Below, piece after piece: positions 43,415-45,969 of a DNA stretch of 45,969 bases. Origin of the DNA: an uncultured bacterium (GTDB taxonomy: Bacteria > Verrucomicrobiota > Kiritimatiellia > RFP12 > UBA1067); NCBI GenBank assembly GCA_902776615.1, contig CACYQU010000010.1, positions 1-45,969 on the forward strand. The letters run 5' to 3'. Position numbers and translations under genes: made by a program. Numbering within the stretch: the stretch's first letter is position 1; each line of letters begins with the position of its first letter. Under the pieces are notes generated by a model. That model was given only the letters and a program-made list of their open reading frames with translations. It did not search any database and was not told the origin of the DNA.

Positions 43415-44839
43415 GTGAAGGTTCTTGCGCTATCCGCAGCGCTGGCGATTGGCGAGGCGTGCGGCTTCGCAGCGTTTGCGCTTGGTCCGGCGTGGCCGAT
43501 TGTCGCGGTGATGGCTGTCGTCACGGCTTTTTTCGGATATGGATGGGGTGTGCGGGGCTGGCGCTTCGCGACGGTTTTCTTTCTTGGACTCGCGCTGGCG
43601 CTCAGGTCTTCCGAAACGAGACAGGAGGTCCTTCGCGAGGCGACCGCTCCTGGCGGGCCGTTCACGCATTCGTTCGTTGTCGAGTCGGAACCTGCCGTGC
43701 GTGACGGCGATGACGTGCGGAAAGTGTCGTTCAACAGCTCTTTCCGGGGAGTGGATGTCAGGGTCGTCTTTTCTTGTGGCCATGATGACGCGCCGCCGGA
43801 GGTTGGCGAAACATGGCGCTGTGCGGGATGGCTCGACCGCAAGCCTGCGGACGATTATTCGAGGCGCATGCTGTGGGTGCGGGGCCGCGGGACGTATGCC
43901 ATGCGCGATGATGCCGCCGGGCGCTCGAAAATCCGCGCCGCGCTGGCGTCGGTACGCCGCGACTTTTCGCGCAGGCTTGGAATCGGGCTCGACGGCTCGC
44001 CTTTTGTGGCCGACCTTAACAGGGCCATACTTCTGGGCGAGCGCCATCGTCTCGGACGTGATGCAAGAGATGTCTTCACTGATGCCGGCACGCTGCACAT
44101 ATTTGCGGTGTCAGGCCTGCATGTGCTTCTGGTGGCGAAGCTGTTTCTGACGATTCTTGTCGTGCTGTTCGTGCCGTACAGAATCGCGGCGGCGGTTGTG
44201 ATTCCGCTCGTCTGGCTGTATGTAGCGATGGTCGGGGCGAGTCCGAGCGCAGTCAGAGCGGCGGCGATGGCGAGCGCCTACTTCCTTGCGCCGGCGATGT
44301 GGAGGCGTCCGGACGGTCTGTCGGCGTGGGCGGTTGCGTTTGTGCTGTTCCATGTTGTCGAGCCCGAGAACATGGTAAAGGTTTCGTCGCTGCTCTCTTT
44401 CGCCGTCATGCTTGGCATTCTGCTGTTCTTGGAATTGTACCGCGGACTTTGCTCCGCGAGGTTTGAGCCGGTTGGGGTTTCTGTTGCGGCATGGGTGGCT
44501 GGCGTTCCGATAGCGGCGCAAGCGTTCGGGAAAATAGCGTTTGGAGGACTTTTCGCCAATATCGTGTTGATTCCTGCGGCGGGAGTTTCCCTGTGTGCCG
44601 GAGCTTTGGGGGTGTTGACCAGCTATGCGTCCACCACTGTTGCCGCACACCTCAATGCACTGGCGGCGCTTTTCACCAGGTTCATGGTCGGCGTCTCGTG
44701 GGCTGTGTCCAGAATTCCTTTTGCGCATTGCGAGACTGGACGATGGACGCTGAGGGATATGGCCGCATGGTACGGAGTGATAGGGCTTTTGACGTGGCTG
44801 GCAAGGTCGGTGGCGCTTCGACGCAGAGGAATGCTGTAG
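43415..44839 (+). CDS. ComEC/Rec2 competence-type membrane protein, short form
   Basis: The 474-residue polytopic membrane protein starts at GTG 43415, 3 nt after the preceding stop. N-terminal helices and an OB-like part (about 85-165) lead to the competence domain with DAGTLHIFAVSGLHVLLVA and GASPSAVRAAAM, the landmarks of ComEC channels. ComEC carries transforming DNA across the inner membrane. The C-terminal MBL nuclease domain of full-length proteins (about 700-800 residues) is missing, as in some other lineages. Other competence genes are not in the window. Confidence 0.85.
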   Translation: MKVLALSAALAIGEACGFAAFALGPAWPIVAVMAVVTAFFGYGWGVRGWRFATVFFLGLALALRSSETRQEVLREATAPGGPFTHSFVVESEPAVRDGDDVRKVSFNSSFRGVDVRVVFSCGHDDAPPEVGETWRCAGWLDRKPADDYSRRMLWVRGRGTYAMRDDAAGRSKIRAALASVRRDFSRRLGIGLDGSPFVADLNRAILLGERHRLGRDARDVFTDAGTLHIFAVSGLHVLLVAKLFLTILVVLFVPYRIAAAVVIPLVWLYVAMVGASPSAVRAAAMASAYFLAPAMWRRPDGLSAWAVAFVLFHVVEPENMVKVSSLLSFAVMLGILLFLELYRGLCSARFEPVGVSVAAWVAGVPIAAQAFGKIAFGGLFANIVLIPAAGVSLCAGALGVLTSYASTTVAAHLNALAALFTRFMVGVSWAVSRIPFAHCETGRWTLRDMAAWYGVIGLLTWLARSVALRRRGML

Positions 44840-44879
44840 ATTGCGGGATGCCAATCGTTTTCGCTTGTCATTTCACCCC

Positions 44880-44908
44880 TTGCGCAATTCGGCGCCATAT
44901 GGTATACT
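44880..44908 (+). promoter_or_regulatory. Promoter of rpsP-rplS
   Basis: TTGCGC (44880-44885), a 17-bp spacer, and TATACT (44903-44908) preceded by TGG. The same TTGCGC hexamer serves as the -35 of the rRNA promoter at 45816. Confidence 0.78.
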
Positions 44909-44951
44909 ACGCACTCGTTTCATCCGACGAAAGAAGGTTTAAGGAGAAAAA

Positions 44952-45251
44952 ATGGTAAAACTCAGAATGCGTCGCACCGGGTGCACGAACCATGCGACCT
45001 ACAGAATCGTGGCGGCCGATGCGCGCAGTCCTCGCGACGGCAAGTTCCTCGAAATCCTCGGCTGGTACGATACCCAGATGAAGGATGCGAACTTCAAGCT
45101 CGACATCCCGCGTGTTGACTACTGGCTCTCGAAGGGCGCCAAGCCCTCGACGACAGTGGCCTCGCTCATCCGTCGCGCGAAGAACCCTGATCTCAAGCCG
45201 CATCATGCGCGCAAGGCCGCTCCCAAGGCCGAAGCCAAGAAGGAGGCCTAA
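44952..45251 (+). CDS. rpsP: 30S ribosomal protein S16
   Basis: The 99-residue S16 has the family start MVKLRMRRTGCTNHATYRIVAADARSPRDGKFLEILGWYD and YWLSKGAKPSTTVASLI, then a Lys/Ala-rich tail. AAGGAG lies just upstream. rplS follows after 2 nt; the rimM and trmD genes that usually lie between them are absent. Confidence 0.97.
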   Translation: MVKLRMRRTGCTNHATYRIVAADARSPRDGKFLEILGWYDTQMKDANFKLDIPRVDYWLSKGAKPSTTVASLIRRAKNPDLKPHHARKAAPKAEAKKEA

Positions 45252-45253
45252 TC

Positions 45254-45622
45254 ATGGGTATCAAGCTTTTGGACAAGATCAATGCGGAGCAGACGGCTGC
45301 TCTCGCCGGAAAGAACTATCCTGAGTTCAAGACCGGCGATATCGTTCGCGTTTCCATAAAGATCAAGGAAGGCGACAAGTACCGCGTGCAGGACTTCGAG
45401 GGCAAGGTGCTTGCTGTCGACAACGGCCGCAAGAATGTCGCTGGCAACTTCACTGTTACCCGCGAAAGCTATGGCGTGCGCGTGGAGAAGCTCTTCCCGT
45501 TCAACAGTCCCTGGATTCAAGGCATCAAGCTCGTCAAGCAGGGTAATGGTTGGCGCTCCAAGCTCTACACCGAGCGTACGTTCTGCTCGCACAAGGCGGT
45601 GCGCAAGCTTGTGAAGAAATAA
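45254..45622 (+). CDS. rplS: 50S ribosomal protein L19
   Basis: The 122-residue L19 carries FKTGDIVRVSIKIKEGDKYRVQDFEG, VTRESYGVRVEKLFPFNSPWIQGIKLVKQG and the C-terminal RSKLYTERTF signature. It sits at the 30S/50S interface. It shares the rpsP promoter and is followed by a strong terminator. Confidence 0.97.
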   Translation: MGIKLLDKINAEQTAALAGKNYPEFKTGDIVRVSIKIKEGDKYRVQDFEGKVLAVDNGRKNVAGNFTVTRESYGVRVEKLFPFNSPWIQGIKLVKQGNGWRSKLYTERTFCSHKAVRKLVKK

Positions 45623-45648
45623 GACCTGTCTGTCGGATGGTCAGCAAC

Positions 45649-45686
45649 GCGGGCGATGGGGTTTCCCCATCGTCCGCTTCGTTTTT
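45649..45686 (+). terminator. Rho-independent terminator after rplS
   Basis: GCGGGCGATGGGG (45649-45661) pairs with CCCCATCGTCCGC (45665-45677) around a TTT loop, with one G-T wobble. TTCGTTTTT follows. This is the clearest intrinsic terminator in the window. Confidence 0.9.
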
Positions 45687-45779
45687 GGAGGGTGGCGCGG
45701 AGTGCTTTCGAGGGTTGCGGCTGATTTTTGCTTGCCCAAATGTGACAATTCTTGGGGCAGATGGTGGGGTGATTGGCGA

Positions 45780-45845
45780 TTATAAAGGAAAAATAAAAAA
45801 AGTTAAAATACCCCCTTGCGCGGCGACGAGGTTTTTTGATATACT
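45780..45845 (+). promoter_or_regulatory. Ribosomal RNA promoter with UP element
   Basis: TTGCGC (45816-45821), an 18-bp spacer and TATACT (45840-45845, with TGA before it) form the core. An A/T-rich block at 45780-45809 lies where an UP element binds the polymerase alpha subunit. Between the rplS terminator and this block (45687-45779) no gene is seen. Confidence 0.82.
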
Positions 45846-45948
45846 ATGCACCCGTTGCCCCGAAAGGGGTGGCTCGCTCTTTGACAACGGACCGTATGGA
45901 AGAAACAAGATGTTTGTGTGAGAGGTCCAGGTCGAAACTCAAGTAATT
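45846..45948 (+). promoter_or_regulatory. 16S rRNA leader with tetraloop hairpin and boxA
   Basis: The leader holds a CCCC-GAAA-GGGG hairpin (45858-45869) with a GNRA loop. GCTCTTTGACAA (45876-45887) is close to the boxA antitermination consensus TGCTCTTTAACA. It shows no protein-coding gene; an open frame crossing this region from rplS is treated as fortuitous. Confidence 0.72.
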
Positions 45949-45969
45949 TTTTCTGAGAGTTTGATTCTG
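45949..45969 (+). rRNA. rrs: 16S ribosomal RNA, 5' end (partial)
   Basis: AGAGTTTGATTCTG at 45956-45969 is the start of bacterial 16S rRNA (E. coli has AGAGTTTGATCATGG at positions 8-22). By that alignment the mature 5' end lies near 45949. The gene runs out of the window. Confidence 0.92.

Noticed and set aside
45550-45921. 123-residue frame across the rplS terminator and rRNA leader
   Set aside because: It overlaps L19, the terminator, the rRNA promoter and boxA, and has no recognisable product.

Overview
The window is a dense, almost wholly forward-strand stretch of bacterial chromosome that ends in the first ~21 bases of a 16S rRNA gene. Gene content (a MetX-MetW fusion, Flp/Tad-type prepilins, an ExbB/ExbD operon, many Tat or Sec secreted enzymes) and architecture suggest a Gram-negative bacterium of the PVC group, perhaps Kiritimatiellota or a related Verrucomicrobiota lineage. 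This assignment is an inference from gene content; the 16S fragment is too short to test it. Promoters share a clear extended -10 box (TGGTATAAT, TGGTATACT, TGGTAAAAT and close variants). Genes are tightly packed, with eleven 4-base ATGA/GTGA/TTGA stop-start overlaps between genes, and only one convincing intrinsic terminator was found.

Layout. 1-889: gene-poor and repeat-rich, with REP-like hairpins, a 16-bp tandem repeat, a seven-copy palindrome array with an exact 22-bp period, and a transposase remnant. 890-5733: kbl, a possible 25-residue lipopeptide, a TMEM43-family membrane protein, a lysozyme-like secreted protein and a Tat-exported phosphoesterase. 5748-10499: scpB, a TPR/LysM lipoprotein, an 89-residue tail-anchored protein, a second LysM protein, purD and a WalJ-like hydrolase. 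10528-15551: argF, a metX-metW fusion and a ParC/GyrA-type topoisomerase subunit. 15584-23401: secA, ispD, a phosphoesterase, a serpin and gyrB.

23484-29355 is the most unusual part: exbB, exbD, a long TPR protein, a protein joining a TonB/TolA-like membrane helix (SxxxH motif) to a von Willebrand A domain, and a transglutaminase-like protein. All five are translationally overlapped. This reads as a proton-driven ExbBD-type motor whose energy-transducing partner is a VWA protein instead of TonB or TolA. It is followed directly (29364-31872) by five small or medium prepilin-like proteins of the Flp/TadE/TadG type and a proline peptidase gene.

32986-36720 encodes secreted or exported hydrolases (MBL-fold, Tat phosphoesterase, GH2 glycosidase). 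36796-44839 holds mrp, the one reverse-strand gene (a beta-CASP nuclease-like protein), an OFA-like transporter, a DUF212 membrane protein, tgt, yajC, a LysM protein with a dead L,D-transpeptidase-like tail, and a short ComEC. 44952-45622 is rpsP-rplS, followed by a strong terminator and then the rRNA promoter with UP element, leader hairpin and boxA. Several promoters place the -10 box only 7-10 nt before the start codon, so scpB, secA, tgt, the first Flp-like gene and the beta-CASP gene are probably translated from leaderless or near-leaderless mRNAs.
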